Notes: generated by a model from the sequence alone, not told the origin. Shown: positions 35,655-44,539, counted from the first letter of the stretch. The stretch: DNA of 64,000 nucleotides from Patulibacter minatonensis DSM 18081 (GCF_000519325.1 NZ_KI912613.1:2269261-2333260); one strand, 5' to 3'. Numbers and translations: made by a program.

Positions 35655-35971
35655 ACCGTGACCGTACCGGAGGTCTCGGCCGTACGGGAGAAACGGAACG
35701 CCATTTCGGCACTGACCTCTGGGACGGTCCTCGCTCAGCTTCTATCGACGGCGCCGCATCGCGCCGGCGGGCGTCCCACAACCAAGGATGTGGAACGGCC
35801 AGGGTGATGTCTCGGATCACCGCGTCCACGTTGATGCGGTACGCCCGCAGAGGTTGGCGATACCGCCTACGCCGGTGGTCGGTCTCTGGTCTGCTCCCGC
35901 ATCGCGAGGAGCGCCGGCGGCCTCGTCGCGGCCAGGTAAGCGTCGACGTTTTGGCGGTCGCTGCAGTCGGG

Positions 35972-36379
35972 CTACGCGGCGGAGGCGCGACGTCGGCCGT
36001 CGAGCATGAGGATCAGCAGGCGGGGGGACGCGGGCCAGGCTGCTTCGATCAGGGGCCGCGGGACGCTGCGTGCAGCGAAACGCATGAGCAGGACGACCGC
36101 GACGACGTCGTCCAGGGGGCCGATGACGGGCAGGAACTCCGGGAGCAGGTCGATCGGGGACAGCACCCAGAGCACGGCGATCAACAGGGCGACCTTCGCG
36201 CGCCGCGGGACCGCCGGGTCCTTTCGCAGGGCACGCGCGGTGCTGACGCACGCGGGAAGGAACTCGAGCAGGTCTTTCAGGAGCCCGGGCGGGAGGCGCC
36301 GGGCGAAGAGCACCATGCCCAGGCAGCTGAGGACCCAGATGGTGAAGGTGACTCCGGCGATCCATAGGGCGGTGACCAC
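35972..36379 (-). CDS. YkvA-like (DUF1232) membrane protein
   Basis: A 135-residue protein with an N-terminal membrane helix (LWIAGVTFTIWVLSCLGMVLFA) and the DUF1232 core: RRAKVALLIAVLWVLSPIDLLPEFLPVIGPLDDVVAVVLLMRF. The SPIDLLPEF-GPLDD pattern is diagnostic of the family, whose function is unclear. The start is GTG at 36379. It is on the same strand as the ABC genes upstream and may be the last gene of that transcript. The 317 bases between it and the resolvase hold no supported gene. Confidence 0.85.
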   Translation of the reverse strand: MVTALWIAGVTFTIWVLSCLGMVLFARRLPPGLLKDLLEFLPACVSTARALRKDPAVPRRAKVALLIAVLWVLSPIDLLPEFLPVIGPLDDVVAVVLLMRFAARSVPRPLIEAAWPASPRLLILMLDGRRRASAA

Positions 36380-36403
36380 GATGCGTATCTCCGGCGATTG
36401 GGG

Positions 36404-37240
36404 CTAGGGGCCTGCGGTGACGGTGATCGTGGACGTCGGCTTCGGGGCGGTGCCGATGACGGGGGTGACCTTCAGCGTCACGGGGCCGGTGGTGTTCTTC
36501 GGCAGCGGCAGGGTGACGGGCTGGTGGTCGTCGGTGGCGATCGCGTAGGTCGTGGAGACCGTCTTGCCGTTGGCGGTCGCGGTGAGCGTGCCGCCGCATC
36601 CGTCCTTGCCCACCGAGCAGACCAACGACGGCGCGATCACACCGTGGTTGTCGGCGGCCATCGTGCCGCTGGGCAGCGCGACCGTCGACGTCGCTGCAGC
36701 TTGTTCGGTCGGCGTCTTGGTCGACGAGCTCCCCGACGCCAGCGCTTCGTTGCCGGTCGGGCTGTTGTTGCCCCTCGGGTCAAAGCACGAGTCGAACTCG
36801 AAGGCGGGGTTGGTGACGTCCCTGCCCCGGGTGTCGGTGATCGTGAGGGCCCCGACGTACTTGGACGGGCCGCCTGCGGTGTAGCAATCGTTGGAATGGA
36901 CGTTGAGCTCGAACTTCGCGGAGCCGTCGGGCAGCGGCACGTTGGGGTCCACCCAGGCCATCATGCAGATCCAGTCCGAGCCGGGGCCGTGGTCGGCGAC
37001 CTTCGGGCCGCCCTTGTCACAGGAGGCCTTGGCGTGCAGCGACTGCACGGTGATGCCCCGGTGGCCGAGGATCTTGGCCTGCTTGACGTAGATGTTGGAG
37101 AACGTGCGGGGCAGGTCGCGCTCCAGGCGGGCCTTCGTGATGCTGCTCTGGCCGCCGGAGGCGACGGCGGCGAGGATCGCCAGGACGAGGATCGCGACGC
37201 CGAGGGTCGCTGCGGTCTTGCGAGTGAGAATGCGGGACAT
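36404..37240 (-). CDS. Exported protein linked to an ABC-2 exporter
   Basis: A 278-residue protein with an N-terminal signal or anchor (TAATLGVAILVLAILAAVASG) and an outside domain containing several cysteines (KASCDKG, WICMMAW, NDCYTAG, DSCFDP, LVCSVGKDGCGG). There is no lipobox. The C-terminal ~90 residues look like a beta-sandwich (GGTLTATANGKTVSTTYAIATDD...PLPKNTTGPVTLKVTPVIGT). It begins four bases after the stop of the permease gene, so it belongs to the ABC operon and may work outside the membrane with it. Family not recognised. Confidence 0.75.
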   Translation of the reverse strand: MSRILTRKTAATLGVAILVLAILAAVASGGQSSITKARLERDLPRTFSNIYVKQAKILGHRGITVQSLHAKASCDKGGPKVADHGPGSDWICMMAWVDPNVPLPDGSAKFELNVHSNDCYTAGGPSKYVGALTITDTRGRDVTNPAFEFDSCFDPRGNNSPTGNEALASGSSSTKTPTEQAAATSTVALPSGTMAADNHGVIAPSLVCSVGKDGCGGTLTATANGKTVSTTYAIATDDHQPVTLPLPKNTTGPVTLKVTPVIGTAPKPTSTITVTAGP

Positions 37241-37244
37241 GGGG

Positions 37245-38120
37245 TCAGCCTCCGGTGATGTCGCGACGGAGCAGCGAGACGTACGAGATGGCCAGCGCGG
37301 CGATCGCCCAGACGGCGGACACGATCAGGCCGGCGATGAGCGGCGAGTGGAAAGCCGGCTCGGCGAAGAGGCCGTGCCAGGACTCCAGCGACGTGGTGAG
37401 GAGCAGCGGCCGGATCCGGTCGATGCCGCCGACCGCTCCGAGGAGCTGCATGAGGAGCGCGATGACGACGGGTGCGGCGATCCCGAACGCGGTGGAGCGG
37501 GTGCGGATCGAGAGCAGGATCGCCAGGCAGGTGAACCCGATCATCGGCGCCAGCGAGCTCGCCCACGCCTCGGCGACGAGACGCGCGGCGGTCCCCGACG
37601 GGATGATCTGGCCGGTCAGGCCGGTGAGCGGCTGATGACCGACGATGACGATGCTCGAGACGATCGTGCTGGCGGCAAGGACGATCGTGGCGACGATCGC
37701 GAACGCCAGGGCGGTGATCGTCTTGGCCCAGAAGATCTGCGCGCGGCTCGCGGAGCGCGTGAGGATCGTCTTCCACGTGCCGTGCTGATCCTCCGACGCG
37801 AAGATGTCACCCGCCACGATCGCGGTCAGGAGCGGCAGCACCCACTGACCGGCGAAGCCGAGGACCAAGAGCGGGACGGCGAACCCGGAGTCATGGATGA
37901 AGCGACCGTAGAGCGTGTCCTTCGGCGGCCGTCCCTGCCCGTTGATGACGATCACGATGATGATCGGCGCGATCAGGCAGAACAACAGCGCCCAGCGGGC
38001 CCGGGCCTGCGCGGCGAGCTTGGAGAGCTCCCAGCGCAGCGCGGCGCCGACACCAGCGCGTCGGTGGGAGACGGGAGTGGTCGCGACGGGCGGTACGGTC
38101 GCGGTGCCGGTAGCGCTCAT
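37245..38120 (-). CDS. ABC-2 type transporter permease
   Basis: A 291-residue permease with about six membrane helices: WALLFCLIAPIIIVIVIN, AVPLLVLGFAGQWVLPLLTAIVAG, ITALAFAIVATIVLAASTIVSSIVIVG, LAPMIGFTCLAILLSI, FGIAAPVVIALLMQLLGAVGG and LIAGLIVSAVWAIAALAISYVSLL. The cytoplasmic segment GDIFASEDQHGTWKTILTRSASRAQIFWAK is the ABC-2 coupling signature. Its start overlaps the ATPase stop (38117-38120). It exports an unknown substrate, perhaps an antimicrobial peptide or a toxic lipid. Confidence 0.92.
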   Translation of the reverse strand: MSATGTATVPPVATTPVSHRRAGVGAALRWELSKLAAQARARWALLFCLIAPIIIVIVINGQGRPPKDTLYGRFIHDSGFAVPLLVLGFAGQWVLPLLTAIVAGDIFASEDQHGTWKTILTRSASRAQIFWAKTITALAFAIVATIVLAASTIVSSIVIVGHQPLTGLTGQIIPSGTAARLVAEAWASSLAPMIGFTCLAILLSIRTRSTAFGIAAPVVIALLMQLLGAVGGIDRIRPLLLTTSLESWHGLFAEPAFHSPLIAGLIVSAVWAIAALAISYVSLLRRDITGG

Positions 38121-39085
38121 CGGGGGGCTCCGGTAGTGGATGCACCGAGCTCTGCCGGCACGCCGGAGGGGGAGGACTCGGTGAGCATGAAGAACAGGGA
38201 TTCGAGCGGCGCCTCGTCGAGGCTCAGCGCGCGGAGCCGGATGCCACTGGTGATCAGCGCGGCGACGTAGTCGTCGATGCTGGCCTGCGGCCCGTAGGCC
38301 AGAAGACCGTGGCCGTCGGGGGCCGTCCCGATGGTCAGGTCTCGGTGGGTCTTGGCGAGCGCCAGGGCGGCGTGGTCGTCGCCGGTCTGCAGGCGGTGGC
38401 CCTGTTCGGGGGCGCGTTCGCGGAGCTCGGCGATCTGGCCGTGGAAGACGACCGATCCCCGGCTCATGATCGTGACGTTGTCGCAGATCTCTTCGACCTC
38501 GAGCATGTCGTGCGAACTGAGAAGCACGGTCAGGCCGCTGTCGGCGAGGCGCTTGATCAGCGCGCGCATGTCGCGCATGCCGGCGGGGTCCAGGCCGTTG
38601 GCGGGCTCGTCGAGGACGAGCAGCTGGGGGTTGCGAACGAGGCTGGCGGCGACGCCGAGGCGTTGGCGCATCCCGAACGAGTAGCCGCCGACCTTGTCTC
38701 CGGCGCGGTCGGCGAGGTCGACGATCTCGAGGACCTCGTCGATTCGGCCGGGCTCGACACCGCCGTCGAGGAGGACGAGGCCTTCGAGGTTCCGGCGGCC
38801 GGAGAGGTAGGGATAGAACTTCGGGCTCTCGATGAACCCGGCCACGCCGTCGAGGCTGCGGGTGCCGGACTCCTTGAACGTCTGCCCGAAGACCTTCAGC
38901 GTGCCGGCGTCAGGGCGGATCAGCCCGAAGAGCATCCGCAGAAACGTGGTCTTGCCCGCCCCGTTGGGACCCAGGACCCCGTAGACCTCGCCCTTGGCCA
39001 CGCGCATCGAGATCGCGTCCACGGCCGTCAGGTCGCCGTAGCGTTTGGCCACGTCGACGGCATCGACCGCCAGGATCTCACTCAT
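38117..39085 (-). CDS. ABC transporter ATP-binding protein
   Basis: A 322-residue ATPase. Walker A GPNGAGKTT near residue 42, Q-loop GVAGFIESPKFYPYLS, signature YSFGMRQRLGVAASL (SFGMRQR form), Walker B LLVLDEPANGLDP, H-loop LLSSHDMLEVE. The C-terminal ~90 residues are an extension seen in ABC-2-type exporters that give resistance to peptides or lipids. The ATG at 39085 (MSEILAVDAVDVAKRYG) is preferred to longer frames that run into the divergent promoter. It is divergent from the response regulator at 39153, 67 bases away, suggesting the two-component system controls this exporter. Confidence 0.96.
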   Translation of the reverse strand: MSEILAVDAVDVAKRYGDLTAVDAISMRVAKGEVYGVLGPNGAGKTTFLRMLFGLIRPDAGTLKVFGQTFKESGTRSLDGVAGFIESPKFYPYLSGRRNLEGLVLLDGGVEPGRIDEVLEIVDLADRAGDKVGGYSFGMRQRLGVAASLVRNPQLLVLDEPANGLDPAGMRDMRALIKRLADSGLTVLLSSHDMLEVEEICDNVTIMSRGSVVFHGQIAELRERAPEQGHRLQTGDDHAALALAKTHRDLTIGTAPDGHGLLAYGPQASIDDYVAALITSGIRLRALSLDEAPLESLFFMLTESSPSGVPAELGASTTGAPR

Positions 39086-39152
39086 GGTCGGGGAGCTTGA
39101 AGACGCTCTATGACGACTTCGTGACGGACTGGCTGTAGGGCATGCTGCAGCC

Positions 39153-39824
39153 ATGCACGTGCTCGTCGTCGAGGACGACCAACGCCTCGCCGACGTGCTC
39201 CGCCGCGGCCTTCAAGAAGCCGACCACCACGTCCAGGTACGCCACGACGGCCTCGAGGGGCTCGCGTTGGTCGGCACCGAGCGCTTCGACGTCGTTGTCC
39301 TGGACTGGATGCTTCCGGGTCTCGACGGCCCGTCGATGGTCCGGGCGATGCGGGAGCGTGGGGACCGCACACCCGTTCTGATGCTGACCGCTCGCCATGC
39401 GGTACCCGACCGCATCGGTGGTCTGGACGCCGGCGCGGATGACTACCTGGCCAAGCCGTTCTCCTTTGACGAGCTGCTCGCCCGGTTGCGTGCGATCGGT
39501 CGGCGCACCGGCCACGGCGAGCTCCTGACCGTCGGGGACGTCACGATCGATCGCGACCGCCGAGCGGTCGTGGTGGCCGGGGCGACGGTGGATCTGACCG
39601 CCCGCGAGTTCGCGCTTTTGTTGCTGTTGGCCGAGCGGGCCGGGCGGATCGTCAGCCGGATGGAGATCCTCGACGCGGTTTGGGACGGCAACACCGACCT
39701 GCGCTCCAACGCCATCGACGTCCACGTCGCCCGGCTGCGCGGCAAGGTCGACCGGCCGTTCGGGCGCGAGAGCATCGAGACCGTCCGCGGCATCGGGTTC
39801 CGTCTGACAGCGCCGCAGGCATGA
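39153..39824 (+). CDS. OmpR-family response regulator
   Basis: A 223-residue regulator. Receiver domain with acidic pair VVEDDQ (D8, D9), phosphoacceptor D51 in VVVLDWMLPG, Thr/Ser switch LMLTARH and K101 in LAKPF. The C-terminal winged helix is of the OmpR/PhoB type: TAREFALLLLLAERAGRIVSRMEIL, then IDVHVARLRGKVD and TVRGIGFRL. Its stop overlaps the kinase start (ATGA at 39821). It is divergent from the ABC operon, a common arrangement for envelope-stress or peptide-resistance systems. Confidence 0.97.
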   Translation: MHVLVVEDDQRLADVLRRGLQEADHHVQVRHDGLEGLALVGTERFDVVVLDWMLPGLDGPSMVRAMRERGDRTPVLMLTARHAVPDRIGGLDAGADDYLAKPFSFDELLARLRAIGRRTGHGELLTVGDVTIDRDRRAVVVAGATVDLTAREFALLLLLAERAGRIVSRMEILDAVWDGNTDLRSNAIDVHVARLRGKVDRPFGRESIETVRGIGFRLTAPQA

Positions 39825-41326
39825 GCCGGCCGAAGGCCCGTGGATGGTTGCGCCGGTTGCCGGTCCGCGCGCGCCTGGTCGTCGGCTTCGTCCTCTCGAT
39901 GGTCGTCGTCCTCACCGGGGCGGGTGCGTTCGTCTTCTGGCGCGTGCAGTTCGCGCTGGACAACCGCCTGAACGAGGACCTCGCCGCCCAGACCTCCGCC
40001 GTGCGGGACGCCGCGCGCAGATCGAAGCCGGCCGCCGCACTGGCATCGCTTGGGGCGCAGGCCCGGGATGCGCAGCTGCTCGCCGCCGACGGCCGTGTGC
40101 TCGCGGCCGGGCCCGGGCTCCGCGATCACCGTCCCCTGCTGACCGCGCAGCAGCTCAAGACCGCACTCGTGCGGGAGATCGGGGCGGGGCGGGGCGGCAT
40201 GTTTTCTCCGCGCGGGCGCCACCTTCGGATCCGCGCCGTCCCGGTCCAGTCCACAGCGACCGGTGGCGCCGCCGTCGCGGTCTCCTTCGTTCGCCTGGAC
40301 CAACGTGACGAAGCCCTGCGCGAGCTCCTCGTCCAGCTCGCGCTCGCCAATCTCCTCGCGTTGGCGCTCGCCTCTGGGGTCGGATATCGACTCGCCCGCG
40401 GAGCCCTCGATCCCGTCGAGCGATATCGCGTTCAGGCCGAGCAGATCGCGAGTGGCGCCACCGGCGTTCGGATCGACGTCCCCGACGGTCCGCGCGACGA
40501 AATCGCCCGCCTCGGCACGACGCTGAACGCCATGCTCGCCGCGCAGGAACGAGCCGCGGAACGTCAGCAGCAGTTCGTCGACGACGCCAGCCACGAACTC
40601 CGCACGCCGCTCAGCGCCCTCAGCGCCGAGGTTGAACTCGCGCTCAGTCGCCATCGCCCAGCCGAAGAGCTTCGAGACGCGCTTGAACTCATCGCCTCCG
40701 ACACCGCCCGGCTGGCCGCCCTGGCCGACGAGCTCCTCACGCTCGGATCCCTCGGAAGCACGACCCCGACCGCCGAGCCGATCCTCGTCGCCGACGCTCT
40801 GGGTCGCGCCGCCCGCCGCGCCCGTTCGCAGCTCGGCGGCGATCCCACCCGGACGGTGCTCGCCGACGCTCCCGACAAGCTGCAGGTCTGGGGGGATCCC
40901 GTGCTCCTGGACCGCGCCCTCGGCAACATCGTCGACAACGCCGTCCGCCACGGGGCCGGCACCATCACGCTCTCCGCCCGCGCACTGGACGACCAGGAGG
41001 TCCCGAGCTGCATCATGCGGGTGCACGATCAAGGAACCGAGATGCGCCCGGACTTCTTGCCCCACGCTGCCGAACGGTTTCGCCGCGACGAACACGCCCG
41101 GTCCGGCACCGGCACCGGTCTCGGGCTGTCCCTCGTCGACGCGATCACCGCCGCTCACCGCGGCCAGCTGCGCATCTGCAGCACGGGCCGACATCACCTG
41201 GGGCCCTCAGCGGATGGGCGACTCGCCACGTTTCCTTGTCAGCACCCCGAACTAGGAACAACGATCAGCGTGCTGCTGCCAGGCACATCGCGACGCACCG
41301 CAACGTCATCCGTCAGCGCCGGATAG
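39821..41326 (+). CDS. Sensor histidine kinase
   Basis: A 501-residue membrane kinase. First membrane helix near 20-43 (LVVGFVLSMVVVLTGAGAFVF), a sensor region with PAAALASLGAQARDAQLLAADG, a second helix near 187-205 (LALANLLALALASGVGY), a HAMP domain, then the H-box DDASHELRTPLSALSAEV, N-box LGNIVDNAVRHG and G2-box GTGTGLGLSLVDA. The partner is the overlapping response regulator. The extracytoplasmic loop is short to medium (~140 residues), so it may sense envelope damage or a substrate of the divergent ABC exporter. The C-terminus runs ~50 residues past the core kinase fold. Confidence 0.95.
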   Translation: MSRPKARGWLRRLPVRARLVVGFVLSMVVVLTGAGAFVFWRVQFALDNRLNEDLAAQTSAVRDAARRSKPAAALASLGAQARDAQLLAADGRVLAAGPGLRDHRPLLTAQQLKTALVREIGAGRGGMFSPRGRHLRIRAVPVQSTATGGAAVAVSFVRLDQRDEALRELLVQLALANLLALALASGVGYRLARGALDPVERYRVQAEQIASGATGVRIDVPDGPRDEIARLGTTLNAMLAAQERAAERQQQFVDDASHELRTPLSALSAEVELALSRHRPAEELRDALELIASDTARLAALADELLTLGSLGSTTPTAEPILVADALGRAARRARSQLGGDPTRTVLADAPDKLQVWGDPVLLDRALGNIVDNAVRHGAGTITLSARALDDQEVPSCIMRVHDQGTEMRPDFLPHAAERFRRDEHARSGTGTGLGLSLVDAITAAHRGQLRICSTGRHHLGPSADGRLATFPCQHPELGTTISVLLPGTSRRTATSSVSAG

Positions 41327-41530
41327 CGACACAAGAACCCCGCCACCTAGCGATCCACTTCACAGAGAACCGCGGACGGGTCCGACGGTCCGGGTTTGTG
41401 TCTTAGACGGTCGTTTGTGACACCGGAATCGCACGTGTCCCAGACGACGGCGGAGTCACTCGGTGGGTGCACCATCGTCTTGTGAGCGGCCCGGAGGGCC
41501 GCTTTGCGAAGCGAAGGCAGGGTGGTGGCG

Positions 41531-42691
41531 ATGGGGCTGTCGAGGGCTCAGCAAGATGAGGTGTGGGTCCGTTGGCGGACCGGCATCTCGTTGCGGGCGG
41601 TCGCGCGGGAGATGAACCTCGGCCCCGCTCCGGTGCGGGTGTATGTGCAGTCCGTTGGCGGGAAGCAGCCCGCGCCGCGGGTGCGGTCGCCGAAGGCGCT
41701 ATCCGCGCTCGAGCGGGAAGAGATCTCGCGCGGCCTGGCCGGCGGCCGATCGTTCCGGGCGATCGCGGTGCAGCTAGGGCGCAACCACACGACGATCGGG
41801 CGGGAAGTCGCCCGCAACGGCGGCAGGGATCGGTACCGCGCGGAACTCGCCAAGCGCCGGGCGCTCGAGCGGGGCTGTCGGCCGAAGCACGCGAAACTCA
41901 GGTCCAACGCGCGGTTGCGGGCGGTGGTCGAGGAGAAGCTCGGCGTGAAGTGGTCGCCGCGACAGATCTCCAACTGGCTGCGGCTGCAGTACCCCGATGA
42001 TGCAGAGATGCAGATCTCGCACGAGACGATCTACATGTCGTTGTTCGTGCAGTCCCGCGGTGCGCTGCGCCGCGAGCTCGCGAAGCAGTTGCGGACCGGT
42101 CGGATGACCCGCAAGCCCGTCGGTCAGAAGAAGTCCGGCCAAGGACGCGGCCAGATCAACGGCCAGATCAACATCTCGCAACGGCCTGCCGAGATCGAGG
42201 ACCGAGCGGCACCGGGGCACTGGGAAGGCGACCTCGTGATGGGCAACGTGCCGTCGGCGATCGCGACCCTGGTGGAGCGTCAGACGCGGTACGTGCAGCT
42301 CGTCCGGCTGCCCGCTGGCTACAAGGCCGAGCCGGTCCGCGATGCCCTGATCCAGAGCATCCAGCGGCTCCCGACGCATCTGCGCAAATCGTTGACGTGG
42401 GACCAGGGCAAGGAAATGGCCCACCACCTCCAGTTCTCGGTCGCAACCGGCGTTGACGTCTACTTCTGCGATCCGCACAGCCCGTGGCAGCGCGGCTCCA
42501 ACGAGAACACCAACGGGCTACTCAGGCAGTACTTCCCCAAGCGCCACTTCGACTTCACCAACGTCACGCAGGAGGAGCTCGACAACGTCGCCGCCGAGCT
42601 CAACGGCCGGCCGCGCGAGACGCTCGGCTGGAAGACCCCCGCCCAGATGCTCGCCGCGCTGATACCGGTCCCCTGCGGCCCCGGTCGATAG
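41531..42691 (+). CDS. IS30 family transposase
   Basis: A 386-residue IS30-type DDE transposase. N-terminal HTH: SALEREEISRGLAGGRSFRAIAVQLGRNHTTIGREV, then PKHAKLRSNARLRAVVEEKL, the family block WSPRQISNWLRLQYPDD and YMSLFVQSRGALRREL, and the DDE core: D in GHWEGDLVMG, D in LTWDQGKEMAHH, E in SNENTNGLLRQYFPK. The length is full, so it may be active. The ATG at 41531 is preceded by GAAGG; an in-frame TTG at 41504 is possible. I could not define its own terminal inverted repeats with confidence. Confidence 0.96.
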   Translation: MGLSRAQQDEVWVRWRTGISLRAVAREMNLGPAPVRVYVQSVGGKQPAPRVRSPKALSALEREEISRGLAGGRSFRAIAVQLGRNHTTIGREVARNGGRDRYRAELAKRRALERGCRPKHAKLRSNARLRAVVEEKLGVKWSPRQISNWLRLQYPDDAEMQISHETIYMSLFVQSRGALRRELAKQLRTGRMTRKPVGQKKSGQGRGQINGQINISQRPAEIEDRAAPGHWEGDLVMGNVPSAIATLVERQTRYVQLVRLPAGYKAEPVRDALIQSIQRLPTHLRKSLTWDQGKEMAHHLQFSVATGVDVYFCDPHSPWQRGSNENTNGLLRQYFPKRHFDFTNVTQEELDNVAAELNGRPRETLGWKTPAQMLAALIPVPCGPGR

Positions 42692-42718
42692 TCAGGGCGC
42701 GGCGGCGAGGAGCAGCGA

Positions 42719-43258
42719 TCACCGAGAGGCACGGTTGAAGAACTGGCTTCGGCCAGCGTGGTCAAAACGCCAGGTGTTGTGCTCGCGGACCAGCGTCAGG
42801 GTGCCGCGGTCGCGCTGGCCCGGGCTCCGCCTGAAACGGATCGTCGCTCGGCGACCATGAACATCGACACGGGCATCGCCGTCACGGGCCTGCTGCATCG
42901 CGCGCTCGTATCGCCGCCGCGACTCGCCTCGACGTGACACAGCGCCCCCGATCAAGGCAACACAGAATCGACGTGCGGTCGCATTCCCGCGCCGCGCGTT
43001 CGCGACCTCGCGCTCCGCGCCGGGGTCCTGGGTCGCCACATCCGCGATCGCGGTCAGACCGCGCGACGTAGCGTGATCGCAAACCGCGCGGACGTCCCGA
43101 CGCACGACCCCTTCCAGGAGCGCCACCGCTCGATCGCGGACTGCTTGCTCTCGCGACCCTGAAGTCTCGCCCTTCAACACCAGCACGCCGACGACGACCG
43201 CCGTCACGACGAGCACAATGGATACGACTGATCCGGCCACACCACGCACGCGGGACAC
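42719..43258 (-). CDS. Membrane-anchored hypothetical protein
   Basis: A ~179-residue protein with one N-terminal membrane helix (GSVVSIVLVVTAVVVGVLVL) and an outside domain: REQAVRDRAVALLEGVVRRDVRAVCDHATSRGLTAIAD, then RRFCVALIGGAVSRRGES and a strand-rich end DARVDVHGRRATIRFRRSPGQRDRGTLTLVREHNTWRFD. The last part resembles small SnoaL/lumazine-like or 'DUF4878-like' outside domains common in actinobacteria. GTG at 43258 is chosen; GTG codons at 43297 and further upstream are alternatives. It sits convergent with the IS30 gene with only ~27 bases between stops. Confidence 0.6.
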   Translation of the reverse strand: MSRVRGVAGSVVSIVLVVTAVVVGVLVLKGETSGSREQAVRDRAVALLEGVVRRDVRAVCDHATSRGLTAIADVATQDPGAEREVANARRGNATARRFCVALIGGAVSRRGESRRRYERAMQQARDGDARVDVHGRRATIRFRRSPGQRDRGTLTLVREHNTWRFDHAGRSQFFNRASR

Positions 43259-43441
43259 GCCCCCAACAGTAGAGCGGTCCAGTCGCTTGCGCAGCACCTC
43301 CCGTGGCTCCCGAGGCGCCCTCGCGGCCCCGACTCCGAGCACGGGGGTGCCGGCACTCGACCCTCCGGGCCTCCTGCCGGCACCCGACCACACCGACCAG
43401 CAAGACTGCATCACGACCGGGTGGTGCACCCACCCCGTGAC

Positions 43442-44095
43442 ACCGCAACTGTTTGTGACACGAGGGTGGAGCCAGCGGCGTCCGCGCGCCTCGATCCGCC
43501 AATGTGGCAGGACGTTCGGCACCCCCATTCCCGGACGCACGGACCTTGGCGACCTGTTCGCAAGGGTGACGTGTCGTAGATCCGTCTAGGCGACCCGAAC
43601 GTGGTGCAGCGCACGGGTGCGGGTTCCTATGCGTCCCGTGTTCTTTTCGTCGAGCAAGGAGCTTTCACGGTCGAGGCCCTGGCCTCTCGTGATCGACGCC
43701 GCAGCGGATTTCGCAGACGTCCGACACGTGACCCGCTCGTCGCTGCCGCCATCGAGCTCGGCCGGTTCACCGCAGCCAAGCTCAACATGCCTACCCATCG
43801 ACGTCGCGAATCGACCCGAGGGTGGGGAGCGGTAGAGGGTCGAAAGCAGTACGCGATCTGGTCGAACGGAGCAGGGTGCGCTCGCTCCCGACGCCACTGA
43901 CGGCAGACCGGATCTGGCAGCTGCCGGCCTCACCCGGCGCGGAGGGCCGACCGGGTACCCAGTGCTCAACGCGCGGCGCGGGGGAGTCGTAGGCGTCGAG
44001 GTCAACCTGACCCGCGAGCGTCGAGACTGAGCCCACGCTTGCGAACCCTGCCTTTAGAGTCCCTATCGTTCGCTCCCGTCCCGAGGACTCACCAG
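43442..44095. other. Intergenic stretch without a supported gene
   Basis: About 650 bases of lower-GC sequence. Two short overlapping frames exist (plus 43601-43900, minus 43586-44005), but neither has a convincing start, codon pattern or recognisable motif. A second GTTTGTGACAC element (43451) is at its left end. I see no tRNA or clear terminator. Confidence 0.5.
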
Positions 44096-44539
44096 ATGAT
44101 GGCTCTCCGACTGCGTCTGCTTCTCGTCGTAAGCATGATCGCTTCCATCGGCACCTTCGCAACAGCCGCGAACGCGCGGACCTACACCTATGACGGCTTG
44201 CACGACAAGCTCACTTACAAGTCGCGGACGTGGGCGGGTGGAGGAACCGCAGGCAGCCCACGGGCCAAGTTGCTGAAGTGGACTTGGGGCGATCGCAAAG
44301 CGGTGGGTCGCGGGATCCTGATCGTACGAAGCTGCAATGACACTTGCGTCGATGCGACTTTCACTGAGTACACAGGGAAGGTGACGTTCACCAGCCCCGC
44401 GACATGTCGCACGAGGGCTGGGCGGGCTTATCGGTATTTCCGGACGGTCAAGTTCTCCGTCGATGAGCCGGACCGCACACGAACGACCACGCTTCGTTAT
44501 CCCCGCAGCCAGTTGAACGCCTACGGTTGCCATCGCTAG
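44096..44539 (+). CDS. Small secreted protein, unknown
   Basis: A 147-residue protein. Signal peptide MMALRLRLLLVVSMIASIGTFATAANA (cleavage after ANA, ~27). The mature part is strand-rich and basic (TYTYDGLHDKLTYKSRTWAGGG, GRGILIVRSCNDTCVDATFTEYTGKVTF, AYRYFRTVKFSVDEPDRTRTTTL) with cysteines C87, C91, C110 and C145, probably forming disulfides outside the cell. RBS GAGGA lies ~8 bases before the ATG. Lower GC than the core genes. Family not recognised. Confidence 0.65.
   Translation: MMALRLRLLLVVSMIASIGTFATAANARTYTYDGLHDKLTYKSRTWAGGGTAGSPRAKLLKWTWGDRKAVGRGILIVRSCNDTCVDATFTEYTGKVTFTSPATCRTRAGRAYRYFRTVKFSVDEPDRTRTTTLRYPRSQLNAYGCHR

Larger units (their letters stand above)
32589..35716. mobile_element. 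Tn402-like transposon (resolvase, DDE transposase, AAA ATPase)
   Basis: Three minus-strand genes form a transposition unit: resolvase, then transposase, then ATPase, with a three-base gap and an eight-base overlap. The boundaries are tentative: GTCATTGCCG at 32589-32598 and CGGCACTGAC at 35707-35716 form a 10-base inverted repeat with one mismatch. I found no longer terminal repeat or clear target duplication. The flanks 32432-32588 and 35717-35971 carry no supported gene. No tniQ gene is present. Confidence 0.55.
41455..43441. repeat. Imperfect 20-bp inverted repeat flanking the IS30 gene and a hypothetical gene
   Basis: GTCACTCGGTGGGTGCACCA (41455-41474) and TGGTGCACCCACCCCGTGAC (43422-43441) are reverse complements with 18 of 20 bases matching. 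They bracket the IS30 transposase and the gene at 42719. In addition GTTTGTGACAC occurs in the same orientation outside the left copy (from 41413) and outside the right copy (from 43451). This may mark the ends of a larger unit or remnants of a second insertion sequence. Confidence 0.5.

Noticed and set aside
43586-44005. Overlapping open frames on both strands between 43586 and 44005
   Set aside because: Neither has a plausible start site, RBS or recognisable motif, and composition looks like non-coding lower-GC sequence.
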